Assembly: GCF_014642855.1 (NCBI RefSeq)
Contig: NZ_BMJB01000001.1
Span: 2,480,001 to 2,544,000 of the forward strand
Source: Edaphobacter acidisoli
Lineage (GTDB): Bacteria > Acidobacteriota > Terriglobia > Terriglobales > Acidobacteriaceae
Reading direction: 5' to 3'
DNA: 64,000 nt
Below, piece by piece: positions 9,141 to 18,311 of the stretch. Each line of letters begins with the position of its first letter. Position 1 is the stretch's first letter. Under the pieces are notes generated by a model. The model searched no databases, was not told the origin of the DNA, and saw only the letters and a list, made by a program, of their open reading frames with translations. The position numbers were made by a program, and so were the translations under genes.

Positions 9141-10066
9141 ACACATTTTTCCGAACCGTACTTCTCTCTCCGGCCCTGCTTCTTACGCTCGCCGTCGCGT
9201 CGCCCACGCATGCCCTTGCCGCTCCCAGCGCAAGCAGCGATGCCGACTACGCTGCCGGCACCCGCGCCATGAACCAGCAGCGATGGAGCGACGCCATCGC
9301 CGACTTCGACAAGGTCATCAATGCACACGGCAGACGTGCTGACGCAGCCCTCTACTGGAAGGCATACTCGCTCAACAGGCTGGGCAATCGACAGATCGCT
9401 ATTGGTACCTGCGACCAGCTCCTTGCACAGTTTCCAGACAGCCACTGGAACCGCGACTGCAAGGCGCTCGCGCTTGATATGCACGTCCAGGTGAACATTC
9501 CCGACATCCACGTCGATCCAGATATTCAGGTCAACCCCAATGTCAACGTCACACCGGAGTTTCATTTTCAAATGCACTCCGGCCACGATGATCCGAACGA
9601 AGACATCAAGATGCTCGCGCTGAATTCGCTGCTTCGCCAAGACCCCGCCAAGGCCTTGCCCATCCTGCGTAACATCCTTGCCGACAACAAGTCCTCGCTC
9701 GGGATGAAGCACCGCGCCATCTTCATCCTCGCGCAAAACAAATCGCCCGAAGCCCAATCCATCCTCCACGACGCCGTGATCGGCAAGATGGACCCGGGCC
9801 TTCAACGCGAAGCCATACAGTCCATGGCCGTCTTCGAGGGCAAGAGCGCGAACAATACCCTGGCCGAGGTCTACCGCACCACATCCGACCCCGAGGTCAA
9901 GCGCGCTGTCATCAACGCCTTCTTCATCACGCAGGATGCGCCACGGATGGTTGAGCTTGCCCGCAGCGAGAAGAACCTCGACATGAAGCGCGATATCGTC
10001 AGCCGGCTCGCCCTGATGCATGACAAGGCCGCGACTGACTACATGCTGGAACTGCTGAGCAAGTAA
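9137..10066 (+). CDS. Exported TPR/HEAT-repeat protein
   Basis: Protein of 309 residues with a signal peptide (LLTLAVASPTHALAAP). Residues of about 35-110 look like tetratricopeptide helices (DYAAGTRAMNQQRWSDAIAD and what follows). A stretch near residues 114-145 alternates Val/Ile with Pro, Asp and Asn (for example HVDPDIQVNPNVNV), and the remainder consists of HEAT-like helical repeats. The start overlaps the anti-sigma stop by ATGA. It may sense or scaffold something in the periplasm for the sigma/anti-sigma pair; that role is inference from operon structure alone. No catalytic motif is visible. Confidence 0.8.
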   Translation: MNTFFRTVLLSPALLLTLAVASPTHALAAPSASSDADYAAGTRAMNQQRWSDAIADFDKVINAHGRRADAALYWKAYSLNRLGNRQIAIGTCDQLLAQFPDSHWNRDCKALALDMHVQVNIPDIHVDPDIQVNPNVNVTPEFHFQMHSGHDDPNEDIKMLALNSLLRQDPAKALPILRNILADNKSSLGMKHRAIFILAQNKSPEAQSILHDAVIGKMDPGLQREAIQSMAVFEGKSANNTLAEVYRTTSDPEVKRAVINAFFITQDAPRMVELARSEKNLDMKRDIVSRLALMHDKAATDYMLELLSK

Positions 10067-10107
10067 TCCACGCCAAACATCTCGACCAACACTACAGGAG
10101 CCACACC

Positions 10108-11136
10108 ATGCGCATCCTCACCACTGCTGTTGTCATCGCCGCCCTCGCTGTCGCGCCTGCGATCCACGCGCAGCAGCCAGAAGTCCTCCACGCCCAGGTC
10201 AGCACACAGTCTGCGGGCAATCTTGCCAGCACCATCGATTCACTCGAACATCAAACCGGCCCGCTATGGATTGGCTATGCTGTGCCCACCACGCAGAAAT
10301 TCTCCGCAGGCTGGGGTAACGACCAGGTCGCATACCTTGAAAACGACCACAACTCCGGACGACAATCCACCGGAGACGAGGCGAAGCAGACCTTCGACCA
10401 CACCAATATCCTCTTTCGCATAGAGGCCGGTGCTATCACGAAACTTCGCTTTGAATCGCCCAACCGCCAGCTCGACGCAGGCGGACTCCGCTTCGTCTGG
10501 CTGACGAACGCAAATCCCAATGAGAGCGTTCAACTGCTCAACACGTTGGCGAGTGCAAAGACCGAGTCACATCTTCGTGACAGCGCGATCTTCGCCATTT
10601 CTATCCATGCCGCACCTTCGGCGACAACGACGCTGATCGAGCTTGCCAGTCCAGGAAACGATCTACGGCTACGCGAAAAGTCAGCGTTTTGGCTCGCTAA
10701 TCAACGCGGTCACGATGGACTGTCTGCCATTGAGCATCTCTCTCGTACCGACGCCGATCCCGAGTTCCGAGAAAAGCTTGCCTTTGATCTCACCCTTTCC
10801 AAAGAGCCCGAGGCCCTGACCGAGCTGATTCGCATGGCGCACGAAGACGCTTCGCCCGATGTCCGCAAAAGAGCCCAGTTCTGGATGGCTGCTAAGGGAG
10901 GTAAACTTGTCACGGCTAACCTAACGGACGCAGCTGAAAATGATCCAAATGAACAGGTGCGACGCTCAGCCGTATTCGCTCTCTCCCGCCTGCCCGCACC
11001 CGATGCCGTCACGCAGCTCATTCATGTAGCCGAAACGAACAAAGACCCGATTGTGCGCCGGCAAGCCGTCTTCTGGCTGGGGCAGTCGCAGGACCCGCGG
11101 GCTCTCGATTATCTGACCCACCTACTGAAACAATAA
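10108..11136 (+). CDS. Exported HEAT-repeat protein
   Basis: Protein of 342 residues with a clean signal peptide (MRILTTAVVIAALAVAPA, cut after IHA). The last 200 residues are successive HEAT repeats of about 31 residues, each with the DPxxRxxAxFxL-type pattern (DPEFREKLAFDLT, SPDVRKRAQFWMA, DPIVRRQAVFWLG). AGGAG lies ahead of the ATG. It ends the sigma/anti-sigma/HEAT operon, and a strong terminator follows about 80 bp later. The two HEAT proteins are probably paralogous in their repeat halves. No enzyme signature is visible; a periplasmic protein-protein interaction role is likely. Confidence 0.8.
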   Translation: MRILTTAVVIAALAVAPAIHAQQPEVLHAQVSTQSAGNLASTIDSLEHQTGPLWIGYAVPTTQKFSAGWGNDQVAYLENDHNSGRQSTGDEAKQTFDHTNILFRIEAGAITKLRFESPNRQLDAGGLRFVWLTNANPNESVQLLNTLASAKTESHLRDSAIFAISIHAAPSATTTLIELASPGNDLRLREKSAFWLANQRGHDGLSAIEHLSRTDADPEFREKLAFDLTLSKEPEALTELIRMAHEDASPDVRKRAQFWMAAKGGKLVTANLTDAAENDPNEQVRRSAVFALSRLPAPDAVTQLIHVAETNKDPIVRRQAVFWLGQSQDPRALDYLTHLLKQ

Positions 11137-11214
11137 TTTTGAACCGAACGCCCGCTACCAGCGTATCTAACTGGCAAAAGACATATAGATCTTTTCATAA
11201 AGACCTCCAGTTGA

Positions 11215-11246
11215 CCCGCACGGCAAAACCGTGCGGGCCTTTTTCT
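11215..11246 (+). terminator. Rho-independent terminator of the sigma-HEAT operon
   Basis: CCCGCACGG and CCGTGCGGG form a perfect 9-bp stem around CAAAA, followed by CCTTTTTCT. It lies about 80 bp after the last HEAT gene. Confidence 0.88.
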
Positions 11247-11348
11247 GCTTGCGCAAGGACATCGACTGAAAACGAGAGGAGCCGGATCTCGTCTCAGATG
11301 AATTGCTTAGATGAATTTCTCTAAAGATAAAGTTTTACAAGGGAGGAA

Positions 11349-11424
<76 letters not shown>

Positions 11425-11533
11425 CTGCCTCCATCATTCTAACGGACAACGCTGGCGATGCAAAATCCTCGGCCCTGGATTGCGGTTAAGTTCGAACTTG
11501 ACGGTAGCCTGGCATGCAATGCCCTCCGCATAT

Positions 11534-12973
11534 CTACTGCATCGGAACGAACTTGTCTGTACAGCCTGATAGCGTGTCCGCGCCATTGCTTCCGTCAGAC
11601 GGAACAACCTTGATCTCTGTCTTGCTGAAATCGAGGTTTGTTCCTCCCGACCCCACTGTAACTGTGGCAAATCGGCCATGCACCTGATCAGGCCTGATGC
11701 CATTCACCTTAACACCGTCAAGGGTGATCTCGGTCCGATGCGCATCATCGATACCGGCAATCAGCACGTCCCCAGACGTCGTATCCTCGATGTTCCGAAG
11801 AGTGATCGCCTTGTAGTCGGGGATGCGGTTGCCCGTGTAATGCGGATCCTCAAACCCCTCCGTCGTCTGGTTTGTGTAGTAGGGACTGATGGCGATGGGG
11901 TTCTTCACCCCGCGCATGCAGATGTTCTGATAGACCAGATCGTGCACCAGTCCGCCGCGCGTGACGTTGCTCTTGATGCGGATGCCGCTGGTGGTATGGT
12001 CTTCGGTCAGCCGGTCTACCAGAATGTAGCTGTCGCCGGTGAATGTCTCGCTGCCGATCGACATGCCGTGTCCGTTGTAGAAGTGATTGTCGATCACGCT
12101 CATGTGGGTGACGCCGGTCTTGATGGCGATGTTGTCGTCGCCGTTGTCGATCCAGCTATGTGTGATGGTGATGTTGGTCGAGGAGCCAGGGTCGATGCCG
12201 TCGGTATTGCGCGCGTCCATGCCGCGCGTGGTCGGCGTTTCGAGATGCACTCCCCATGCCGTGAAGCCATCCGTGCCATTCACGCTGACGTGGTAGTTGG
12301 TCGAGTTGTGCAGCGTAATCCGATAGAGCACCAGCCCATCGGCGTGGCTGGCGACGATCATGCGCGGAGTGAAGTAGCGCTGGTTCTTCGGCTCGGCCTT
12401 GCGCGCCATCTGCCACCAGCTATAGTCCTTGCCGATAAGCTGCGCGTAGCCACGGCCATCGATAACGCCGTCGCCCATGATGCCAACATTCTTCGCATTC
12501 ATGATGCTGATGAGAGGCCTGCACCCTCCGCGCAACGGAGCAGGTTTCTGCGGCGCAGGAAAGACCGCTGGAATGACAGGTGCAATGGTCCCACACAAAC
12601 CAGGAGCGACACCTGAACCTTGCCACTCATACACCTTTGGGTCGCGCGAACCGTATAGCGTGACGCCCTTGTCGATCAGGAGTGTAACGCCGGTACGCAT
12701 CTCGAGGGGCCCGGTCAGGAACGCATCGTTGCCTCCTGCAGCCTTCAATTCGACAGCCATTCCTGGCTTGCAGGAGTCCACTGCGGCCTGAATGCGCTCT
12801 GTATCGAGCTTGCTCTCATCCGCTAGAACGATATTGCTGTCCACAGACTTCAAATGCGCGGCGAGTTCCGTACAGGATGCTGGAATCTTCGGCTCCGTCA
12901 CCACACGCGTATCCTGTCCCCAACACAAACCCACTGTTAGAGAGACAAAAATCCACCCCATCGAACGCAACAT
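11534..12973 (-). CDS. Glycoside hydrolase family 28 polygalacturonase
   Basis: Secreted right-handed beta-helix enzyme of 479 residues that hydrolyses alpha-1,4-galacturonan in pectin. A signal peptide ends near residue 19 (SLTVGLCWGQ). All four GH28 signatures are present: NTD at 256-258, DD at 279-280 in DNGDDNIAIK, GHG at 301-303, and RIK at 332-334. Thus the three catalytic Asp and the substrate-binding His, Arg and Lys are intact. Length fits bacterial exo- or endo-polygalacturonases; endo versus exo action cannot be told. AAGGAGG precedes the ATG. It stands alone on the minus strand after tRNA-Thr. It suggests use of plant cell-wall pectin. Confidence 0.94.
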   Translation of the reverse strand: MLRSMGWIFVSLTVGLCWGQDTRVVTEPKIPASCTELAAHLKSVDSNIVLADESKLDTERIQAAVDSCKPGMAVELKAAGGNDAFLTGPLEMRTGVTLLIDKGVTLYGSRDPKVYEWQGSGVAPGLCGTIAPVIPAVFPAPQKPAPLRGGCRPLISIMNAKNVGIMGDGVIDGRGYAQLIGKDYSWWQMARKAEPKNQRYFTPRMIVASHADGLVLYRITLHNSTNYHVSVNGTDGFTAWGVHLETPTTRGMDARNTDGIDPGSSTNITITHSWIDNGDDNIAIKTGVTHMSVIDNHFYNGHGMSIGSETFTGDSYILVDRLTEDHTTSGIRIKSNVTRGGLVHDLVYQNICMRGVKNPIAISPYYTNQTTEGFEDPHYTGNRIPDYKAITLRNIEDTTSGDVLIAGIDDAHRTEITLDGVKVNGIRPDQVHGRFATVTVGSGGTNLDFSKTEIKVVPSDGSNGADTLSGCTDKFVPMQ

Positions 12974-13427
12974 TGGTCCGACCTCCTTGCTCGTTTAGCC
13001 AAAACTAACATAACGGAGGTGATTTGAATCATATGATCTCTTCAAAATTGAACATACAGCCATGTAGATCCATCGCTAGCTCGTTACGTAGATTCTGCCA
13101 GTGCGCTATGCGAGCATTTTCGGCATGTATAGACGAAGAGGCCACCCGGCAACAGGGTGGCCTCTTCATTAGGGAGAATAGTTCCAACGGAGGCAAAGCC
13201 ATCAGAACTTTCTGGCGAAATACTATGGTTGGCAAAATCCGGTGTCAAGGCCAAATCTGGTTCAAAATAAGTCGTTATTTAGGAGATAGTTACGGGAGTT
13301 ACTCATTCTACAACAACGACACCCATTTTCTCTTTTTGTTCGCTTTTTGGCAGAGAGCGCACCTTCAAACAACTATCAAATCAGCCGCTTAGCCTCATCG
13401 TTGCACCAATGTATGTGCAGTACCGAT
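12974..13427. other. Gene-free stretch upstream of the GH28 gene
   Basis: About 450 bp holding the GH28 promoter region at its left end and a strong hairpin at 13135-13167. One open frame of 122 codons crosses it (13024-13392, plus), but it runs through the hairpin and has no recognisable features, so I do not call it a gene. Confidence 0.6.
13135..13167 (-). terminator. Strong hairpin, likely terminator of the 13428-14582 gene
   Basis: GAAGAGGCCACCC and GGGTGGCCTCTTC form a perfect 13-bp stem around a 7-nt loop. Directionality is uncertain because neither side has a long T-tract. Confidence 0.65.
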
Positions 13428-14582
13428 TTAACTAGGAGGCTCAGTACCCGGAGAGCCGGTTCGCAACTTGGTTGAGCTTCCACTCAGGTCGATGCGCAAA
13501 AACTCTGGCTCGCTTGCAGCCGGTTTGCCCTGCAACACCCTGATGGCTGCTCGACCTGCACCAAAAAACAGCCCGAGCACAATTGCCGCCAGCGCGCCCA
13601 TGCCGCAGAAAATGGCGATGCTTGTCAGGAGACTATATGTCTTCGTGACTTCGGTATGAAAGTCGGGTGGCAAAGGTCTGTTCCAGGTCATCACCTCGCG
13701 CAGATGGATGCCTTCCACCATCTTTTGCGCGTCGACAAGCCTCCACGGTCCAGTTGTAAGCATCAGCAACGGCCCATCGCGACGAAGTCGCACGGTTCCT
13801 GCAGCGCGACCTTCATGGTTCATCTCCACCTCGATCAACTTGCCATGGATACCGGCGATCTGCGGTGTCGGGTACATCAGCAAAGTCAGCGTGCCTTCAC
13901 CCTCATAGCTTCCCATCACAGCCTCGGCTGCTTTGTCGAAACCGACGATCTCAGGGGGAAGCACACCACCCATTGCCTTGTAACCAATAGGCCCCACCGC
14001 GTACTTCACAGTTTCGGTTCTGAGACCCTTAGCAGGAAGATATGTAGGAAGGAGTGGCGCCAAGCCCTTCGATCCGCCGATCTTCGGCAACCGCTGCGAC
14101 AGATCTTGGAGCATGGCATCTGTAGCAACCGCGCTGATCTTTGAGTCAGCCGAGACTACCGTTGCGCCACTGCGAAAGAGATAGCCATCACCTGTCTCAT
14201 CGCCGATCTTCGGTCCTCGATACTGCCGCCCGGGACGCAGGAAGTAACTGAAAGCCGCATGCGCGCCCGTTGCATCTACAAACTGGTAGGCAGTGACAGA
14301 GACGGATTCGGTTGTGTTCGATGACGAATGATAGACCGCGCGTTCACTGCGCTGAATGCCGTCTTCGGCCAACAGAGGAGCGTCTGAGCTCGCTTGCACT
14401 TGTGCGCCGCTCACGCCGGATGCACTTGCCTTGACCCACTTGCCGAGCTTAGCTGGCAACAAAGGCGCAGGAGGTTCAACGAGCCTTGTGGCTTGCGCAC
14501 TCAGACATGTCGACACCCCACCTAGTCCAAGGCACAGCAACAGCGTAGTCATTACTCGGAATTTCATCGGACGGCGCAACAT
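13428..14582 (-). CDS. Exported membrane-anchored hypothetical protein (DUF6599-like)
   Basis: Protein of 384 residues with an N-terminal signal (RVMTTLLLCLGLGGV, cut near LSAQA) and one C-terminal membrane helix (around 325-348, SIAIFCGMGALAAIVLGLFFGA), so most of it should lie in the periplasm. It resembles acidobacterial proteins of the DUF6599 type; I recall the pattern but cannot verify the match. YQFVDATGAHAAFSYFLRPG and a GYLFRSGATVVSAD segment are the most distinctive parts. Codon 6 is an alternative ATG. The neighbour downstream on the same strand is the GH28 gene; upstream is the amidase gene, 76 bp away. The function is unknown. Confidence 0.7.
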   Translation of the reverse strand: MLRRPMKFRVMTTLLLCLGLGGVSTCLSAQATRLVEPPAPLLPAKLGKWVKASASGVSGAQVQASSDAPLLAEDGIQRSERAVYHSSSNTTESVSVTAYQFVDATGAHAAFSYFLRPGRQYRGPKIGDETGDGYLFRSGATVVSADSKISAVATDAMLQDLSQRLPKIGGSKGLAPLLPTYLPAKGLRTETVKYAVGPIGYKAMGGVLPPEIVGFDKAAEAVMGSYEGEGTLTLLMYPTPQIAGIHGKLIEVEMNHEGRAAGTVRLRRDGPLLMLTTGPWRLVDAQKMVEGIHLREVMTWNRPLPPDFHTEVTKTYSLLTSIAIFCGMGALAAIVLGLFFGAGRAAIRVLQGKPAASEPEFLRIDLSGSSTKLRTGSPGTEPPS

Positions 14583-14658
14583 CGAACTCGAACCTGCTAC
14601 CGGTCAGACTACACCAGAGGAGATAAGTAAGCGAGACGCCTACCACCGGTGCTTCTGC

Positions 14659-16872
14659 CTAGTTTGCACTCGCTCTCTCCATCTTGATCCGCGTTCCGCT
14701 CAAACCGGACTCATACTTGGCCACGCCACGATAGAGGCTCTCGGCAACTCGCTCGCGGTATGCGGGCTCCTGAAGCTTTTCTGCATCTTCAGGATTGGTG
14801 ACAAAGGAGATCTCAGCCAGGATAGATGGCATGTTTGCGCCGATCAGCACCACAAATGGAGCCTTCTTCACGCCACGATTTTTCAGACCAGCGTTTCCTT
14901 TACGCAGGCCATCATAGAGGCTCTGTTGCACGTCGGCGGCAAACTCCCGCGATTCGTCGATCTTGTCCTTAAGAGTGATTTTCTTGACCAGATCGCTCAA
15001 TTGGTGAATTGACTGATCGCTGACTGCGTTCTCTCGTGCTGCCACTTCCAGAGCATCCGGCTGCGTCGTGAAGTTCAGGTAGTAGGTCTCGACTCCGCGC
15101 GCATCGGGATCGGACGAAGAGTTGGCATGAATCGAGATGAATAGATCCGCCTGCGCCTTGTTCGCAATAGCGGTTCGAGTCTCGAGCGGGATGAACGTAT
15201 CGTCAGAGCGAGTGTAGATGATTTCTGCGCCGAGACGATCGTGAAGCAATTTTCCCAGCCGTAGTGCAACGTCAAGCACAATATCCTTTTCTTCAATGCC
15301 GCCCACGCCCAACGTGCCTGAATCGTGTCCCCCATGACCTGCATCGATCACAATACGCCCAATCTTCAGGCCAAGCGCGCGTACCAATGAAGTTTCACCG
15401 TCAGCAGTCGGTATGGCTGCCCGAGCAGGAGTTCCGGGAGTCTCAACTTTTCGATGCCTCAGGCGGCGATCCGCATTTTTCGTCGAATTAGCGGACTCTT
15501 TTACAACCGCCGAGATAGGCTGCGATGTTGGCTGTGCAGTTGCATCCACACGTCCCGGCAGCGCGCTTAGATCAGCCACATCGGCCGCGTTTGCGGTCTT
15601 CTCGGCAACGGTGTTCGGCACAGGACGGCTCGCTGTCGGCTGCGTCACCACAGCAGCTGCAGGAGCAGGCGCAGAGCCATTAGCGGCCACCTCGGTATTT
15701 TGAGCGCCCGACTCTCCGCTCCCGGGCTTGCCTCCGTGAATATCGATAATCAGCCGATAAGGATTCGGCAACAGAAACGCTGAATACTCCGTCACATCGT
15801 TCACATCGAGCACGACGCGGGTCATGTCATTCGAGAATTGCGCCGCGCGAATCCGTTTCAGAAAACCATCATCCGTAACAGCAAAACTTTTGCCCGCCAA
15901 ACCCGGAGCAAGCTTCGTCCCGTGCAGGTCGAAGTAGATGCGATCGGGATTGGGCACGCGTGCCGCCTCGTATGTCACATCGTCCCCCAGGTCAATGGCT
16001 ACTCGTGTGTAGGTTGGCGTAGACCAATGCCGAATGCCTGTGACCAGCGCCAACTGCCCATGGCGTCGCGCACGAGCGTTGGCAACATGCATGGGAACGG
16101 CTTGCGAAGGGACACCTGCAGAGTCAAGCGCTGCAGCCGTATCGCCGCTGGCATTCGCAGAGGGGGCTGGTTCGACGCGATCGGCTGCGCCGGTTGTAGG
16201 CATCGGAGCAAATGAACCCGCACTAGCACTCGTATCTACATTGCGATGAGTGGGGCTCAGAGCAACTGAAGGGTTCGAACCTGTTCGTTTGCTGTTCCCT
16301 GATCCATCTTCTCCAGCCCCACGTTCCTGATTCAAAGAATCGAGCCCTGCACGAGCCTCCTCGGCCAACTCGCTTCCTGGATACTTCTTCAGGAACAACG
16401 CATAGGTTGCCCGTGCGGCTTTCTTGTTGTGCAGATCGTTCTCGTAGATCTGCGCCTCGGCCAGCAGCGCAGGCACGCGGAGTGAGCTGCCGGGATACTG
16501 CGTCCGCAAAAACTCGTATTGTCCGATGGCATCTTTCAAATATTTCTGATCGTGCAGCTTGCGGCCTTGCTCGGCCAGCAACTCAGCCACTGCGTTCACG
16601 CTGTCCGGTGCATGTATGTCCGCAGGATTCGTGTGATAGACAGCACGAAATTCGTCCATGACTCGTGTATAGTCGGCACGTGTACGGCTATCTTCAGGAG
16701 TCGCCTCCAACGCTTCACGCCCGCGCTCGGCCTGCTCCCACAGACTTAACTCCACATGATGCCGCATAGGGGTCCTCCCCACTCTTGCCGCACATGCGCT
16801 TCCCACCGATAGGCCGCAGCACAAAACTGCCGCGCAAACCCCACATCCAGACCAATTCCACGTTCTCTTCAT
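14659..16872 (-). CDS. N-acetylmuramoyl-L-alanine amidase with AMIN and TPR-like regions
   Basis: Exported protein of about 737 residues that cleaves the amide bond between muramic acid and the peptide stem of peptidoglycan. The C-terminal third is an amidase_3 domain: IVIDAGHGGHDSG gives the first zinc His, GGIEEKD the Glu ligand, FISIHANSS the second His, and PSILAEISFVTN the catalytic Glu. Ahead of it lies an AMIN-type beta domain (YTRVAIDLGDDVTYEA, NPYRLIIDIHG) that targets septal peptidoglycan, then a Pro/Ala/Thr-rich linker. The N-terminal 200 residues hold TPR-like helices, which is unusual for plain AmiC. The frame opens with GTG at 16884; ATG at 16872 gives a better signal peptide. 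Confidence 0.9.
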   Translation of the reverse strand: MKRTWNWSGCGVCAAVLCCGLSVGSACAARVGRTPMRHHVELSLWEQAERGREALEATPEDSRTRADYTRVMDEFRAVYHTNPADIHAPDSVNAVAELLAEQGRKLHDQKYLKDAIGQYEFLRTQYPGSSLRVPALLAEAQIYENDLHNKKAARATYALFLKKYPGSELAEEARAGLDSLNQERGAGEDGSGNSKRTGSNPSVALSPTHRNVDTSASAGSFAPMPTTGAADRVEPAPSANASGDTAAALDSAGVPSQAVPMHVANARARRHGQLALVTGIRHWSTPTYTRVAIDLGDDVTYEAARVPNPDRIYFDLHGTKLAPGLAGKSFAVTDDGFLKRIRAAQFSNDMTRVVLDVNDVTEYSAFLLPNPYRLIIDIHGGKPGSGESGAQNTEVAANGSAPAPAAAVVTQPTASRPVPNTVAEKTANAADVADLSALPGRVDATAQPTSQPISAVVKESANSTKNADRRLRHRKVETPGTPARAAIPTADGETSLVRALGLKIGRIVIDAGHGGHDSGTLGVGGIEEKDIVLDVALRLGKLLHDRLGAEIIYTRSDDTFIPLETRTAIANKAQADLFISIHANSSSDPDARGVETYYLNFTTQPDALEVAARENAVSDQSIHQLSDLVKKITLKDKIDESREFAADVQQSLYDGLRKGNAGLKNRGVKKAPFVVLIGANMPSILAEISFVTNPEDAEKLQEPAYRERVAESLYRGVAKYESGLSGTRIKMERASAN

Positions 16873-16988
16873 CAGGCTCTGCACAACCCAAGTTTAAGAG
16901 GTCGCATGAACACCCCTCCTGTGAAAACAACGCCGGTTACTCCCGCCGATACCCCTTACCGGCGAAATTTCCTCATACTTTTCTTCAA

Positions 16989-17255
16989 TTACTTCGTCTC
17001 GCAGTGCGCGTCCGGGTCAGCGTGTTGCTCATTCATCCAGCGATCGAGCAGCATCCCCGCGCAGCGCGCGCCGCATAGATGCTTCACTCCGTCAGTCCGA
17101 GCCTGGTGCGGTTCCCACCGGGTCAGCTTAATTAACGGTTGATTGTCTTCTGGCTTCGATCCCTGAAAGCAATCCACCCAGGCCAGCCACCAATCTCCTT
17201 CTTCGCCCTTTTGGTCGCCACACACATCACATTCGTAGTTCTCGCTGTAAGACAT
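16989..17255 (-). CDS. Small Cys-rich putative zinc-binding protein
   Basis: Protein of 88 residues with CDVCG near the N-terminus and CGARCAG near the C-terminus, separated by about 50 residues. The four Cys, plus a nearby His, could form one zinc site. The middle is polar with several Trp (EGDWWLAWVDCFQG, LTRWEPHQ), which is not what a random shadow frame looks like. It is probably cytoplasmic, as no signal or membrane segment is visible. It lies between the amidase gene and an exported hypothetical gene, both on the same strand. I do not recognise the family. Confidence 0.65.
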   Translation of the reverse strand: MSYSENYECDVCGDQKGEEGDWWLAWVDCFQGSKPEDNQPLIKLTRWEPHQARTDGVKHLCGARCAGMLLDRWMNEQHADPDAHCETK

Positions 17256-17341
17256 CCCGCATCTCTCCTGCCGCTGAAGCTATCACAGATAGCGGCAGAA
17301 ATTGAACTCCTCAGGGCGTGCGCAACGCGCTTTGGTCGTAA

Positions 17342-18226
17342 CTACTTCGTCTGCTTGCCTGAATCATCCGGCGTTTTGTTGTTGGTGATGTCCTGTCCGT
17401 TGTAGATGATGCGAGATGAAGTGTGGAACTGCTTGTAGTCGGTGTACTTGACGACGCTACGAAGATGCACATCTCCACCACCCTCTAGTCCAAAATGGAG
17501 AATGCCCTCTGCTTTGGTATAGATAGGAAACCAGTACTTGCCATCGACCTGGCCGTAGTAGGTCGTGAACGGTGGTGAGAGATCTTCGTGCCCCTTACGC
17601 AGATCGTCAGGAACATTTTTCCCGTTAACAAGCACAATCTGGAAGTCTTGCTGGTCGACCCAAACGCGGCCTTGGAAGTAACGATGGTTTTTCTCAATGA
17701 CTTTGGGCTTGGCATCGAAGACGTATGTGTCGATCTCGTCCACATGTTGGCGGCCAACGTAAGTAATGTCGTACTGGGGTAGATCTTCGGTGGTCAAAAT
17801 GAAGGGCAATCGGTGCTCGATGTCCTGGAAGTCCGCTGGCGACATCATGACACGCTGGAGTGTATTTTGTGGCGCAAAAACCACGTGTTCTGCACGTTTG
17901 CCATCTTCACCGAAGACGATGTCTGTGACCTCGTAATACTCGCCATCCACCTTATTGGTGTCGTCGTTGATAGTGTCCACCTTTACTGACCGCTGCCACG
18001 TGTAGTTGCGGCGTGCCACATCGAAGACGCTCTCGCGCGCCGCAAACTTGTCGACGATCTGCTGTGAAGTCAGCCCAGCGGGCAGGGTGGCGTCAATCGG
18101 ACCAAAACCCTCCTGTGCGGAAGCGTATGGATTTGCGACAGATGCAAGCAGAAACACCACGACCGCCGATACCACAACAAGACCAGGCAAAGAAGCTGGA
18201 GTAAACCGAGTGGAGAGGTTTTTCAT
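17342..18226 (-). CDS. Exported hypothetical protein, outer-membrane lipoprotein-sorting-like
   Basis: Protein of about 294 residues with a signal peptide (LPGLVVVSAVVVFLLASV, cut near ASAQE). The body is rich in beta-type segments with RRNYTWQRSVKVDTI, GEYYEVTDIVFGEDGKR and GRVWVDQQDFQIVLVNGK, which resembles the LolA/LolB-like half-barrel of outer-membrane lipoprotein-sorting proteins common in acidobacteria. That comparison is by eye only. The longest frame starts at 18262; the ATG at 18226 begins with MKNLS and gives a normal signal peptide, with GGGAG nine bases before it. It is divergent from the histidine kinase gene. The function is unknown. Confidence 0.75.
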   Translation of the reverse strand: MKNLSTRFTPASLPGLVVVSAVVVFLLASVANPYASAQEGFGPIDATLPAGLTSQQIVDKFAARESVFDVARRNYTWQRSVKVDTINDDTNKVDGEYYEVTDIVFGEDGKRAEHVVFAPQNTLQRVMMSPADFQDIEHRLPFILTTEDLPQYDITYVGRQHVDEIDTYVFDAKPKVIEKNHRYFQGRVWVDQQDFQIVLVNGKNVPDDLRKGHEDLSPPFTTYYGQVDGKYWFPIYTKAEGILHFGLEGGGDVHLRSVVKYTDYKQFHTSSRIIYNGQDITNNKTPDDSGKQTK

Positions 18227-18311
18227 CGCATGGAACTCCCGTTCAAGATGACGCAAGCTCATTATGCGTCGCGAAGCATCCTAACCAAGGATAGACGCTA
18301 TTTGTGGAGGT

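Noticed and set aside
8115-10021. Long minus-strand open frames opposite the sigma/anti-sigma/HEAT operon
   Set aside because: They oppose four translationally coupled genes with signal peptides and family motifs; none shows coding features.
11678-12616. Plus-strand open frame of 312 codons opposite the GH28 gene
   Set aside because: All GH28 catalytic motifs are on the minus strand; the plus-strand product is Asp/Val/Ala-rich without motif.
13024-13392. Open frame of 122 codons in the intergenic region upstream of the GH28 gene
   Set aside because: It runs through a 13-bp perfect hairpin, has no recognisable domain, and its composition changes along its length.
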